The translations under genes and the position numbers were made by a program. Under the pieces are notes generated by a model, which did not search any database, had not been told where the DNA came from, and saw only the letters and a program-made list of their open reading frames with translations. This document shows positions 1 to 8,461 of a stretch of DNA of 64,000 nucleotides, one piece after another. The stretch is taken from the NCBI RefSeq assembly GCF_016406105.1, contig NZ_CP066308.1:2143501-2207500 (forward strand). Direction: 5' to 3'. The DNA comes from Brevibacillus composti (GTDB taxonomy: Bacteria > Bacillota > Bacilli > Brevibacillales > Brevibacillaceae). Numbering within the stretch: position 1 is the first letter of the stretch; the number at the start of each line of letters is the position of its first letter.

Positions 1-221
1 GAATGATCTACTGGAAACAATGGAAACGAATAAGGACAAAATTCGAAAAGCTGATCTCGTTTGGAATCCCAAAGTTCAAGGCATGGGAATACGCAAATAC
101 AAGAAAGAGCTACTGGAGAATCTCCAATAGCCCCATCCTCGCGAAAGCCCTCGATAACAACACCATTAAAGGCCTCGGATTTCTTTTCTTCTCAGATTAT
201 TATCGACAAGTGACTGCGTGA
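1..221 (+). CDS. group II intron reverse transcriptase/maturase, C-terminal fragment (5' end outside window)
   Basis: The reading frame is open from the window edge to the stop at 219-221, so about 73 C-terminal residues are visible. They look like the end of the maturase (GIIM) domain of group II intron-encoded proteins: a YWKQWK opening, an IPKFKAWEYANTRKSYWRISNSP stretch (shortened here to its key words WEYAN, TRKSYWR and NSP) and the ILAKAL turn. This domain binds the intron RNA for splicing and retrohoming. The RNA domains V and VI follow within 10 bases of the stop, which supports the call. Whether the upstream RT domain is intact cannot be seen. Confidence 0.88.
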   Translation, partial: MIYWKQWKRIRTKFEKLISFGIPKFKAWEYANTRKSYWRISNSPILAKALDNNTIKGLGFLFFSDYYRQVTA

Positions 222-304
222 ACTAAGGAACCGCCGTATACCGAACGGTACGTACGGTGGTGTGGGAGGTCGGCTACTCAACTAATGGGTAGCCCCCTAC
301 CCGA
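222..304 (+). ncRNA. group II intron RNA domains V and VI (3' end of intron)
   Basis: About 229-262 folds as a domain V hairpin: ACCGCCGTA pairs with TACGGTGGT, an inner TACC/GGTA stem closes a GAAC loop, and a CG bulge lies on the 3' side. About 263-303 folds as domain VI: GGCTACTC/GGTAGCC closing a loop with the AACTAAT branch-point region, below which GTGGGAGG pairs imperfectly with CCCCCTAC. The intron should end near 304, so 305 onward is the 3' exon. The exact junction needs the matching 5' exon, which is outside the window. Confidence 0.8.
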
Positions 305-395
305 TTTGTTATTTTTAGTCAGATGGTGCCCAAAAAGTAACAAGATGAATATTCTAGAGGAGGACATGGACGATTTCAGGAGGGAAGAACATACC

Positions 396-3233
396 ATGGC
401 GAAGGTAAACCGTCGAAAACTGAGTAAAAGCGCAGGAAGAAGGTCCGGGAGGCTGGAATTTCCTTTGCTGCAAAGCGGAGCGGACATAGACTGGCTGGAA
501 GACCTGGAATCCGATCAACAGCTGGCGAGCGGGGGACAGAGAAGCATCCCTGTGCTGCAGCCCACCTCCCAACCCTCGTCCCCGCCATTGCCTCAATCCT
601 CACCCCAAGCATCACCTCAGCCACCGGCTCAAGCAGCATCCCAAGTCCTGCCCAATACGCCCAGGGCGAAAATGATTCCTCAACAAACCACGTTTTCCAA
701 GGTGATCAAGGAACGGCGAGACGAAAAGGATCATTCAATCGTGTACACAGATGATTTGACCGACCAGGCCGTAACCGCGGAGAAGATTGCCAACCGCGCC
801 ATCGATGCGACCAAAATCAAGCTCGGCAGCATCGACAACAATCTGTTGAAAGACTATGCGGTCGATAATGCCAAGCTGGCGGATCGAGCTGTCACTTCCA
901 GCAAAATCGCGCCGGACGCCATCCAGACACACCACATCGGCAGAAATGTCATTACCACAGATATGATCCAGGACCGGTCCATTACCGCAGACAAACTGCA
1001 AAATGGCAGCATTACGAGCGAGAAGCTGGCTGACAAAACGATCGATTCGATCAAATTCGCCGAAGGGGCGATCCAGTCCAAGCACATACAAGAGCAGGCG
1101 ATTACCAGCGAATTGATCGAGGATCAGGCCGTAACCGCAGAAAAAATCAAAATGGGCACGATCCAAACCAATAATCTGGCCAACTATATCATCAACTCTG
1201 TCAAGCTGGAGGATAACGCCGTCAGCAGCGAAAAAATCAGGGATGGCGCCGTTACTAGCAGCAAGATTGACGACGAGGCGATCGAAGCCCATCATATCAA
1301 GCGAGGCTCGATCCTGCATGAGCATCTGGCCGAAGGCGCAATCGATGCCGCGAATCTCTCTCCAGGCAGCATCACTGAACATCATCTCTCCTCCTACATC
1401 ATCCACTCGCAGCATCTGGCCCCTGAGTCCGTGACTGCCCAAAAGGTGGCCCCCTATGCCATCTCGACCGAACATCTCGATGACCATAGCGTGACTGCGG
1501 AAAAGCTGGCCCGGGAGGCCGTAAACGGCACGCATCTGCAGCCGGCGTCCATCCAGACGATCCACCTGCAAGACAACAGTGTGACTCATAAAAAGTTGGG
1601 GGATGATCAAGTCACGACAAGCAAACTGGCGGATAACGCCGTCGATGCCGACAAACTGGCACCGCGATCTGTGTCCAGCAAGCATCTGATTGAAGAATCA
1701 GTCGAAGCCAAGCATCTGGCCAGCGGCTCCATCAACAAAGATAAGCTGGCCAAAGGCGTGATCGACTCGATTCATCTGAGTGAGCGGGTCATCAGCAATA
1801 TCCATTTGAAGGATCACATCATTCACACCAATAATCTGGTCGATCATTCCATCACCACATCCAAGCTGGCAGCGGAATCTGTCTCGACGGACAAGGTGAC
1901 GGAACTGAGCATCGTCACCTCCAAAATCGCGGATGGTGCGATTACATCGCCCAAATTGGCCAGCGAATCCGTCAAGGCAAGACATCTCGCCAAAAACTCG
2001 GTATCCCATGACAAGCTGGTCGATAAAGCCGTACAGGCAAAGCATATCGCCCATGACACAATTCAGACCGAGCATCTGCAAAATTATGCGGTGACAGCCG
2101 ACAAACTGGCGGCGGGCAGCGTCACCCGCGACAAATTGGCCCCGCGCAGCGTAGACCGTACCCATTTGGACTTGCAATCGATATCAGGTGAGCATATCGA
2201 GAAGCAGACCCTGTCCGGAGAGCACTTGAATACGGGATCGATCACGGCCGAACACCTCCAGTCCGGCAGCGTCCGGGGGTCGCATCTGGCCCGAATGGCA
2301 GTGGATAGCCAGCACATCGCTCCGCAAGCGATCTGCTCCGAGCAGATTAAAGAAGAAGCCGTCCAGACTGCCCACATCGCCCCGCGCAGCGTAACCAGCG
2401 AAAAAATCGGCTTGTTTTCGGTAACCAATGACCATATTGCGGATCGGGCCATCACCCGGGATAAGATTGCGACTAGTTCGATTCGCTCCGAGCATTTGCT
2501 GGATCACGCGGTCAGCAGCCGCCATCTTTCCGAGGGCAGCGTCGCCCCCCGGCATCTGCAGGAGGGAAGTGTGGCGCCGCGCCATTTGCAAGAAGGCAGC
2601 GTGGCTTCCAGGCATATCCAGGAAGCGAGCATCCGGAAACAGCATATCGCGCCGGAGGCGGTCGCTACCCATCATCTCGCCAACGGAGCCGTAACCGCTG
2701 ATAAACTGGCTTTTTCCCCGATCGAAACGGCCAACCAGCAAGGAACCACCCTGCAACAGTACGGCTTTCAGACTTTCCGGATGGCAGCCAGCAAAAAGGC
2801 GGTAGACGTGACGATCCGTCTGGAAATTCCTTTTGCCAACACAGACTATTGCCTGGTCGCGATGACCAACCGGATGGGCTGCCAGGTGTCCTTTAAATAC
2901 GGCAACCAGTCTGCAGCCGTCGTGACCGTATTCCGAAACCGTTCCGGCCAGGAAGAGAAGGGCATCATTCAGTGGATCGCGATCGGCGTAAAAGGCGATG
3001 GGGCTTCCGAAGAGTCCGGGGAACCAAATGATATTGAGGACGCGCGGGAAGCCTTCGCGGATCAAGCGAATAAGGAAGGAAAGCCGGAAGCTGAAGCGGC
3101 GGATCAAGTCGTACTGGATGAAGATGAGGACGCGATGGACGAAGATGAACTCCTTCTGCTGAATATGGCGGAAGAGGAAGAAGATGACTTCGCCGATTTC
3201 GATCTGGCGGAGGAGCAGGAAGGCGAGCGGTAG
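396..3233 (+). CDS. decapeptide-repeat surface-type protein with WIAG-like tail
   Basis: 945 residues. The start at 396 is chosen over upstream ATGs at 345 and 366 because AGGAGGG lies at 378-384; an ATG at 285 is inside the intron. Order of parts: basic N-terminus (KVNRRK...), Pro/Gln/Ser-rich linker (about 65-110), 65 uninterrupted 10-residue repeats (residues 127-776), a compact domain ending in IIQWIAIG (about 795-875), and a very acidic C-terminal tail. The IIQWIAIG end resembles the so-called WIAG-tail domain of Brevibacillus/Paenibacillus repeat proteins (from memory, not searched). The repeat (roughly T-A-x-K/H-L/I-A-x-x-S/A-V/I) resembles those of phage tail fibres and bacterial surface filaments. 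There is no signal peptide, so a spore-surface or intracellular structural role is possible. Function is unknown. Confidence 0.85.
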   Translation: MAKVNRRKLSKSAGRRSGRLEFPLLQSGADIDWLEDLESDQQLASGGQRSIPVLQPTSQPSSPPLPQSSPQASPQPPAQAASQVLPNTPRAKMIPQQTTFSKVIKERRDEKDHSIVYTDDLTDQAVTAEKIANRAIDATKIKLGSIDNNLLKDYAVDNAKLADRAVTSSKIAPDAIQTHHIGRNVITTDMIQDRSITADKLQNGSITSEKLADKTIDSIKFAEGAIQSKHIQEQAITSELIEDQAVTAEKIKMGTIQTNNLANYIINSVKLEDNAVSSEKIRDGAVTSSKIDDEAIEAHHIKRGSILHEHLAEGAIDAANLSPGSITEHHLSSYIIHSQHLAPESVTAQKVAPYAISTEHLDDHSVTAEKLAREAVNGTHLQPASIQTIHLQDNSVTHKKLGDDQVTTSKLADNAVDADKLAPRSVSSKHLIEESVEAKHLASGSINKDKLAKGVIDSIHLSERVISNIHLKDHIIHTNNLVDHSITTSKLAAESVSTDKVTELSIVTSKIADGAITSPKLASESVKARHLAKNSVSHDKLVDKAVQAKHIAHDTIQTEHLQNYAVTADKLAAGSVTRDKLAPRSVDRTHLDLQSISGEHIEKQTLSGEHLNTGSITAEHLQSGSVRGSHLARMAVDSQHIAPQAICSEQIKEEAVQTAHIAPRSVTSEKIGLFSVTNDHIADRAITRDKIATSSIRSEHLLDHAVSSRHLSEGSVAPRHLQEGSVAPRHLQEGSVASRHIQEASIRKQHIAPEAVATHHLANGAVTADKLAFSPIETANQQGTTLQQYGFQTFRMAASKKAVDVTIRLEIPFANTDYCLVAMTNRMGCQVSFKYGNQSAAVVTVFRNRSGQEEKGIIQWIAIGVKGDGASEESGEPNDIEDAREAFADQANKEGKPEAEAADQVVLDEDEDAMDEDELLLLNMAEEEEDDFADFDLAEEQEGER
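774..2723 (+). repeat. 65 tandem 30-bp coding repeats (decapeptide array)
   Basis: The interval is exactly 1950 bases, or 65 units of 30, with no indel. Each unit encodes ten residues ending in V or I, with K or H at position 4 and L or I at position 5. Most units have diverged at DNA level; two neighbouring units (residues APRHLQEGSV twice, 2544-2603) are identical in protein. The phase is fixed by the first unit TAEKIANRAI and the last TADKLAFSPI. Confidence 0.92.
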
Positions 3234-3253
3234 CGTGAGCTATGAAGAGATAG

Positions 3254-3290
3254 GGAAGGCCTCGATCGACAGAGAAGGGCCTTTCTTTTT
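3254..3290 (+). terminator. rho-independent terminator of the repeat-protein gene
   Basis: GGAAGGCC (3254-3261) pairs with GGGCCTTTC (3278-3286) and runs into a T-rich tract, starting 20 bases after the stop. Confidence 0.7.
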
Positions 3291-3569
3291 GTTTGTGGCA
3301 GAGCCTCTCTGCTTGCATGAAAAAGCGGTCGTTTGTCTTTCTTTTGCTTTTAAGGGTTCTGTATTCCCCGGTCACGTCTGCGGATCTTCATCGGCCCGCG
3401 GGCGTTTTTGTATGAGAGTTTGAAAACGAATCAGTAGACATAACGATATTACGGTAAATTTCTTTCGGAGAGTCTTTCATTGAATTCAGATGCGCTCTGA
3501 TAGTATAATGAGATCGGTATCAAGATTGAGGATATTGTTGTGTAGTGGCAAATGGAGGGAAACAAGCCG
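3291..3569 (+). promoter_or_regulatory. intergenic region with asnS promoter
   Basis: The region holds a vegetative-type promoter, TTGAAT (3480-3485), 18 bases, TATAAT (3504-3509). The leader to the asnS start is only about 55 bases, too short for a T-box riboswitch. No other feature is seen in the AT-rich remainder. Confidence 0.6.
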
Positions 3570-4859
3570 ATGATGACAACCATTGCCCAAGTCGGGCAGC
3601 ATGTGGGACAAGAAGTACGGATTGGCTGTTGGCTGTATAACAAGCGCAGCAGCGGGAAAATACAATTTTTGCAGCTTCGCGACGGCTCGGGATTCATTCA
3701 GGGCGTCGTCGTCAAAGCAGAAGTGCCGGAAGCGGTATGGGAAGCGGCTTCCCAATTGACCCAGGAAAGCTCGTTATACATAAACGGCATCGTTCGGGCA
3801 GATGAGCGTGCCCCGAGCGGCTACGAACTGACAGTGACCGGTATTGAAATCATTCAAATTTCTCATGAATACCCGATCTCTCTGAAGGAGCATGGCGTTG
3901 ATTTCCTCATGGACCACCGTCATCTGTGGCTGCGCAGCCCCCGTCAGCGGGCGGTGATGGCGATCCGCTCCGAGGTGATTCGGGCCGTGAATGAATATTT
4001 CTACCAAAACGGCTTCTACAAGGTAGATCCGCCGATTCTGACTCCTACTTCTGCGGAGGGGACGACGAACCTCTTCCACACGAAGTATTTTGACGAGGAC
4101 GCCTATCTTTCCCAGTCGGGTCAGCTGTATATGGAAGCCGCAGCGATGGCGCTCGGCCGCGTCTATTCGTTTGGTCCCACTTTCCGTGCGGAAAAATCGA
4201 AAACCCGCCGCCACTTGATCGAGTTCTGGATGATCGAGCCGGAGATGGCCTTCGTGGATCACGAAGAAAATCTGCGCATTCAGGAGGAATTCGTCTCCCA
4301 TGTCGTACAATCCGTCCTGAAAAATTGCCAGCGAGAGCTGAAAACGCTGGAGCGCGATACGACGAAGCTGCAAAATGTAGTGGCGCCGTTCCCGCGCATC
4401 ACTTATGACGATGCGATCAAGCTGCTGCAGGAAAAGGGCAGCGAGATTAAATGGGGAGATGACTTCGGAGCTCCCGATGAGACGCTGATCGCAGAGCATT
4501 ACGACAAGCCGGTATTCATCACCCATTATCCGACCGAGATCAAGGCATTTTACATGAAGCCGCATCCAGAGCGTCCGGAAGTGGTGCTCTGTGCCGACCT
4601 GATCGCACCGGAAGGCTACGGCGAGATCATCGGAGGCAGCCAGCGTATCGACGATCCCGTCCTGCTGGAAGAGCGCTTCCGTGAGCATGAGCTCTCTGAA
4701 GAGGCCTACCAATGGTATCTCGACCTGCGCAAATACGGTACGGTTCCTCACTCCGGATTTGGATTGGGGCTGGAGAGAACGATTGCCTGGATTTGTGGAC
4801 TGGATCACGTCCGCGAGACGATTCCGTTCCCGCGCATGCTTTACCGTCTGTACCCGTAG
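3570..4859 (+). CDS. asnS: asparagine--tRNA ligase
   Basis: 429 residues, the usual AsnRS length. It charges tRNA-Asn with asparagine in the cytosol. The N-terminal OB-fold anticodon domain (about 1-110, with [14 protein letters not shown]) is followed by a class II catalytic core with motif 2 ([19 protein letters not shown]) and motif 3 ([15 protein letters not shown]). Start: the ATG pair at 3570/3573 sits 9 bases after GGAGGGA (3554-3560); an in-frame ATG at 3552 lies within that ribosome site and is less likely. It is followed by dnaD, the usual Bacillales order. Confidence 0.96.
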   Translation: MMTTIAQVGQHVGQEVRIGCWLYNKRSSGKIQFLQLRDGSGFIQGVVVKAEVPEAVWEAASQLTQESSLYINGIVRADERAPSGYELTVTGIEIIQISHEYPISLKEHGVDFLMDHRHLWLRSPRQRAVMAIRSEVIRAVNEYFYQNGFYKVDPPILTPTSAEGTTNLFHTKYFDEDAYLSQSGQLYMEAAAMALGRVYSFGPTFRAEKSKTRRHLIEFWMIEPEMAFVDHEENLRIQEEFVSHVVQSVLKNCQRELKTLERDTTKLQNVVAPFPRITYDDAIKLLQEKGSEIKWGDDFGAPDETLIAEHYDKPVFITHYPTEIKAFYMKPHPERPEVVLCADLIAPEGYGEIIGGSQRIDDPVLLEERFREHELSEEAYQWYLDLRKYGTVPHSGFGLGLERTIAWICGLDHVRETIPFPRMLYRLYP

Positions 4860-4874
4860 TACCTGCTTTTTTAC

Positions 4875-4911
4875 ACCCTGCTGCTGGAGGGCGGCAGGGT
4901 ATTCTATTTTT
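4875..4911 (+). terminator. terminator between asnS and dnaD
   Basis: ACCCTGC (4875-4881) pairs with GCAGGGT (4894-4900), followed by ATTCTATTTTT. It may only partly separate asnS from dnaD, since no clear promoter is seen before dnaD. Confidence 0.65.
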
Positions 4912-4972
4912 CCCGTACACACCCAAACAAGCTCGCCAACTGGCAATGAGGGCGATGAGGTGAAGAAGTCTC

Positions 4973-5668
4973 ATGGATACAGAAATTTTACAAATACTGC
5001 AAGAAGGTGCCACATCGATCTCCAATCTCCTCCTGAAAAGATACAAGCAGACGTCTCTGTCTGATGAAGAAATGATCCTGATCATTCATATATTATCGTT
5101 TCAACAGGAGGGGAATCGCTTCCCGACCATACAGGAGCTGGAAGACAGGATGTCCATGCCTTCCACCAGATTGATCCAAACGCTGCAAAAATTAATCAAG
5201 GAAGAATGGATCAGCATCGACGAATACACCGATCCGCAGACCGGGATGCGGCATGAGCTCTACAATCTGACGCCGCTCTACCGAAAGCTGTATCAAAGCT
5301 GGCGGGAACAGCGGCACGCATCGCGGAGAATCGACGCACTGGCCGAACCGTACGCCGAGATCGCCAGTGCGGCGGAGTCGGAGCAAATGGGCTTGTACGC
5401 CCGGTTTGAACAGGCGTTTGGCCGACCGCTGTCGCCTTTCGAAATCGAGACAATCCACATCTGGACGGCCCAGGACGGCTACTCGGACGAACTGATCCTG
5501 ACCGCCTTGCGCGAAGCCGCTACAGTCGGCAAGCTGCATATCCGCTACATCGACCGCATTCTCCTGGAATGGCAAAAGCAGCAGATTTCCAGTGTCGAAG
5601 AGGCTCGCCATTACAGCCTTCGCTTCCGGCGCCATCAGCCGGCGGGCGATCAGCGCCAACCACTTTGA
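4973..5668 (+). CDS. dnaD: DnaD-type primosome/replication initiation protein
   Basis: 231 residues. DnaD helps load the replicative helicase during initiation and restart at oriC in Firmicutes. The N-terminal part (about 1-100) carries a winged helix (LSDEEMILIIHILSF, IQELEDRMSMPSTRLIQTLQKLI). The C-terminal DnaB/DnaD domain spans about 130-215 and contains the YxxxFE...P-x-E-x-E...I-x-x-W region (YARFEQAFGRPLSPFEIETIHIW, key residues only). The ribosome site GAGGTG precedes the ATG. The nth gene that often follows dnaD in Bacillus is absent here. Confidence 0.92.
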   Translation: MDTEILQILQEGATSISNLLLKRYKQTSLSDEEMILIIHILSFQQEGNRFPTIQELEDRMSMPSTRLIQTLQKLIKEEWISIDEYTDPQTGMRHELYNLTPLYRKLYQSWREQRHASRRIDALAEPYAEIASAAESEQMGLYARFEQAFGRPLSPFEIETIHIWTAQDGYSDELILTALREAATVGKLHIRYIDRILLEWQKQQISSVEEARHYSLRFRRHQPAGDQRQPL

Positions 5669-5693
5669 GATCATCCTCAAGGTGGTTTTTCTT
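5658..5693 (+). terminator. dnaD terminator
   Basis: AACCACTTTGAG (5658-5669) overlaps the dnaD stop and pairs with CTCAAGGTGGTT (5676-5687), followed by TTTTTCTTTT. Confidence 0.85.
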
Positions 5694-5708
5694 TTCTCCC
5701 TGTACATG

Positions 5709-5737
5709 TACCTATCCCGATGATGATTCATACCATA
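5709..5737 (+). promoter_or_regulatory. candidate sigma-K promoter for the coat-glycan cluster
   Basis: The -10 region CATACCATA (5729-5737) fits the sigma-K consensus CATANNNTA exactly. A TACC with the expected AC core (5710-5711) lies 17 bases upstream. It is about 75 bases before the GTG start at 5815, between the dnaD terminator and the cluster. The link to sporulation is inference. Confidence 0.6.
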
Positions 5738-5814
5738 TTAGGAGCGAAAGCACTCTTTTTTGTGCGAGTCAGTCATCCTTACCAGATGTCGGAATAGTCG
5801 GGAGGTCATGTGAC

Positions 5815-6144
5815 GTGGAAAAACGTAAAAAAGCCGAAGGCAATCATTGGATTACGCCGATTCCTGGGGTATTCTCCGGACAGTTCGTCGTGGAAGAGGC
5901 GGTAGAGCGCGTCACTTCCATGAAGCGGGAAGACTTTCAGACGAGCGAAGGCTCTGCTGGGCGAATGCAGACAGAGCAGTTTCAGCAGCAGCTGGATGCG
6001 TTGAAAGAGGCCGTGGCCCGCTGGGAAGAGCGCTTCAAAACGCTGCAAGAAGAGCAGAAACGGGAGCGCGAATACCTGTATCAAGTGGTCCTTTCCTTGA
6101 AACAGGAGTGGGAGAGGGAGCGAAATGAGAATCGCGATCATTAG
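5815..6144 (+). CDS. hypothetical coiled-coil protein heading the glycan cluster
   Basis: 109 residues; I do not recognise it. The GTG at 5815 is taken as the start because GGGAGGT lies 10 bases upstream and the sigma-K-like promoter stands before it; the open frame extends further upstream without a ribosome site. The N-terminal third has a proline/aromatic stretch (HWITPIPGVFSGQF). From about residue 50 to the end it is rich in Glu, Gln, Arg and Lys with heptad-like spacing, so a coiled coil is likely. It overlaps the next gene by 20 bases, implying co-translation. It could be a scaffold or coat component. Confidence 0.65.
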   Translation: MEKRKKAEGNHWITPIPGVFSGQFVVEEAVERVTSMKREDFQTSEGSAGRMQTEQFQQQLDALKEAVARWEERFKTLQEEQKREREYLYQVVLSLKQEWERERNENRDH

Positions 6145-7303
6145 TCCGGGTCCGTTCTCTGTCCCCCCTGTCAAGGGAAGCTCCGTGGAGCATGATATTG
6201 ACGAAGTGAGCAAAATGTTCGGCCCTCACCATGAGGTGACGATCTACACGAGAACCTGCAAAACCTATCCGCGCTCGAGCGAAGAGGAGGGCAGGCGCAT
6301 CGTCCGCTTTCCGTACAAGGGACCAGGCCCCTATCTGAAAAAGATCCTTTTCGATTTAAAAAAGCGGCGGCCCGATGTCATCATGGTCGAGAACCGGCCC
6401 AACTTCGTGCCGGCACTGCGAAAAAAGTTTCCCCGCACGCCGATTTATGTCAATATGCACTCGCATGTGTATGCGGCCAAGTGGTTTATCAGTCCGGAAA
6501 AAATGAGGAAAATCTGCCGCATGGCAGACGGCTTTCTGACGAACAGCGAATACCTGCGCCGCCATTTCATCCGCAAGCACCAGATGTCTCCGGAAAAAGT
6601 CCATGCCGTCCACCTGGGCGTAGATGTGGGGCCCTATCAGCAGGCGAAGCTGGAGGTTCCCGCCCGACAGCTGCGGCAGAAGCTGGGGCTGAAGCCGGAG
6701 CATCGCGTCATCTTTTACGCAGGCAGACTGATCCCAGCCAAAGGCGTGCACGTTCTCTTGCAGGCCTTTCGCGAAGTGAGTCAGCAGGATCCCCAAGCGC
6801 GGCTCGTCATCGTGGGAGGGACCGGGTACGGGAGCAATCGCCTCAGCCCCTACGTGCGACGCTTGCACGAGATGGCCAAACCGCTGGGAGACAAAGTCCG
6901 CTTTGTCAAATTTATTCCCAGCAAGGAGATGCCGCTGTACTATCAGATCGGTGATGTCGTCGCTACGCCGTCGGTCTGGCAGGAGCCTTTTTGCCGCGTC
7001 AATCTGGAAGCGATGGCCGCCAGCAAGCCGGTCATCACCACGCCTCGGGGCGGGATAAGCGAGGTCGTGGCGCATGCGGAGACCGGCTTTGTGATTCCAC
7101 CAGCGGAATGGAAGGAGAAGCTGCCGGAGATATGGGAGGTGCTGTGGGGAGTGCCCCATCTGCGTCAGCGATTGGGCAAGCAGGCCCTGCAGCGAGCCAA
7201 GCAGTTCTCCTGGTACGCCACGGCGCAAGGCTATCTGCAGGTCTTTGAAAAAGGCGTAGAGGAACGGGCGAAATCGCCGTCCCCGCTAAAAAAAGCAAGC
7301 TAA
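6125..7303 (+). CDS. glycosyltransferase family 4, CotSA-like
   Basis: 392 residues, GT-B fold. The N-terminal half (PGPFSVPPVKGSSVEHDI) is the acceptor domain. The C-terminal half holds the donor site with the retaining-GT4 E-x7-E motif (E287 and E295 in QEPFCRVNLEAMAASKP). It transfers a sugar from an NDP-sugar to an unknown acceptor in the mother cell or cytosol. The nearest kind I recall is B. subtilis CotSA, a spore-coat glycosyltransferase. It is first in a run with a nucleotidyltransferase, epimerase and UDP-sugar dehydrogenase that could make its donor. Confidence 0.85.
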   Translation: MRIAIISPGPFSVPPVKGSSVEHDIDEVSKMFGPHHEVTIYTRTCKTYPRSSEEEGRRIVRFPYKGPGPYLKKILFDLKKRRPDVIMVENRPNFVPALRKKFPRTPIYVNMHSHVYAAKWFISPEKMRKICRMADGFLTNSEYLRRHFIRKHQMSPEKVHAVHLGVDVGPYQQAKLEVPARQLRQKLGLKPEHRVIFYAGRLIPAKGVHVLLQAFREVSQQDPQARLVIVGGTGYGSNRLSPYVRRLHEMAKPLGDKVRFVKFIPSKEMPLYYQIGDVVATPSVWQEPFCRVNLEAMAASKPVITTPRGGISEVVAHAETGFVIPPAEWKEKLPEIWEVLWGVPHLRQRLGKQALQRAKQFSWYATAQGYLQVFEKGVEERAKSPSPLKKAS

Positions 7304-7370
7304 AGAAAATAGGTGGCTGCCTTTTCTGCCCCAGTTGTGGACTTCTGCCCTGTCCTGATGTTGCAGGACG

Positions 7371-7379
7371 CATACCTTA
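7371..7379 (+). promoter_or_regulatory. possible second sigma-K -10 element
   Basis: CATACCTTA fits CATANNNTA, but no AC core is found at the right distance upstream. It sits in the only sizeable gap (111 bases) inside the cluster, 36 bases before the TTG start at 7415. Weak. Confidence 0.25.
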
Positions 7380-7414
7380 TAAGTATCGAGAAGCACAACT
7401 GGGGGGTGATATGT

Positions 7415-8461
7415 TTGAAGGGGTTAATCTTATGCGCCGGACGTGGTACGAGACTGCACCCTTTTTCTTATTCGCAACCCAAAACCCTGCTCCCTGTGGC
7501 GAATCAACCGGTTCTGTTCCACTGCATCCGCAAACTGCTCGAAGTGGGTGTCACGGACATCGGCATCGTGATCAATCCTTCCCACGTGCAAATACCTGAA
7601 TGTGTCGGCAATGGTAGTCAATTTGGGGCTACTATTACCTATATCCATCAGGATAAACCGATGGGGATCGCCCACGCCGTCCGTATGTCGCAAGCGTTTT
7701 TGCAAAAAGAACCGTTTATCCTTTTATTAGGCGACAATCTGTTGATGGATTCGCTGACTGAACTGGTTCGTGGCTTTCAGGAGAAGCGATCAGACGGAGT
7801 CGTCATGTTGAGTGAGGTTAAGCGGCCGCAGGACTTCGGCATCGCCGAAGTGCGCGAAGGTCGACTCATCTCCGTGGAAGAAAAACCTGCCCGACCGAAA
7901 AGCAATCTGGCAGTAATCGGAGCCTATTTATTTACGACGCCGATCTTCGAGGCAATCGACTCACTGCAACCCTCCGCTCGCGGAGAGTACGAGATAACGG
8001 ATGCGATCCAGGCGATGATCGATCGCGGTTTGGTCATTGCACACAGGACGGCAACAGGGAAATACACCGACGTAGGAACGGTTGAGCGTTGGCTGGAGGC
8101 GAATCGGTGGATGCTAGCCCGCGAGCTGGGAAAAGAGGTTGAGATCGGAAAAGACAGCGTCGTCCTCAATTGCGAGATCATTGGTCCCGTCTTGATCGGA
8201 AACGGCTGCCGCCTGGAGAATTGCAGGATTGGGCCGTACGTTTCGATTCAGAACGGTGTTCAGCTATTAAACTGCGCTCATATCGAGAATAGCATTTTGC
8301 TAGAAGAAAGCTGCCTGCAAGATGTGAAATGGAAGCTAAAGGACAGTGTCTTTGGCCGTTCTTCCCATCTCAAGGGAGAGCTGGAGAAACACATGGCGTC
8401 TGTCATTCTCAGTGACAAATCTTCTATTCACCTGCCCGCCGGGGGAGGTGACGAGGCGTGA
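7415..8461 (+). CDS. sugar-1-phosphate nucleotidyltransferase with beta-helix tail
   Basis: 348 residues from a TTG start, chosen because GGGGGGTGAT lies 6 bases upstream and the protein then opens directly with KGLILCAGRGTRLHP, the nucleotide-binding G-x-G-T-R loop. Residues about 1-235 form the nucleotidyltransferase domain (SQPKTLLPVANQP, LGDNLL). About 245-340 look like left-handed beta-helix turns (IGNGCRLENCRIG). This is the long RmlA-like form, making dTDP- or UDP-hexose from hexose-1-phosphate. It occupies the place that ytdA has in the Bacillus coat-polysaccharide set. Its stop overlaps the next start (GTGA). Confidence 0.85.
   Translation: MKGLILCAGRGTRLHPFSYSQPKTLLPVANQPVLFHCIRKLLEVGVTDIGIVINPSHVQIPECVGNGSQFGATITYIHQDKPMGIAHAVRMSQAFLQKEPFILLLGDNLLMDSLTELVRGFQEKRSDGVVMLSEVKRPQDFGIAEVREGRLISVEEKPARPKSNLAVIGAYLFTTPIFEAIDSLQPSARGEYEITDAIQAMIDRGLVIAHRTATGKYTDVGTVERWLEANRWMLARELGKEVEIGKDSVVLNCEIIGPVLIGNGCRLENCRIGPYVSIQNGVQLLNCAHIENSILLEESCLQDVKWKLKDSVFGRSSHLKGELEKHMASVILSDKSSIHLPAGGGDEA

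Noticed and set aside
774-2723. CRISPR or minisatellite array
   Set aside because: The 30-base periodicity is coding, continuous and strongly diverged at DNA level, with no conserved repeat/spacer alternation.
735-3107. Long open frames on the minus strand opposite the repeat gene (735-1685, 1698-2177, 2184-3107)
   Set aside because: They are mirror products of the 30-base repeat and codon bias of the plus strand; no ribosome sites and odd, repeat-derived proteins.
3515-3569. T-box riboswitch in the asnS leader
   Set aside because: The leader from the predicted start site is only about 55 bases and lacks T-box elements.
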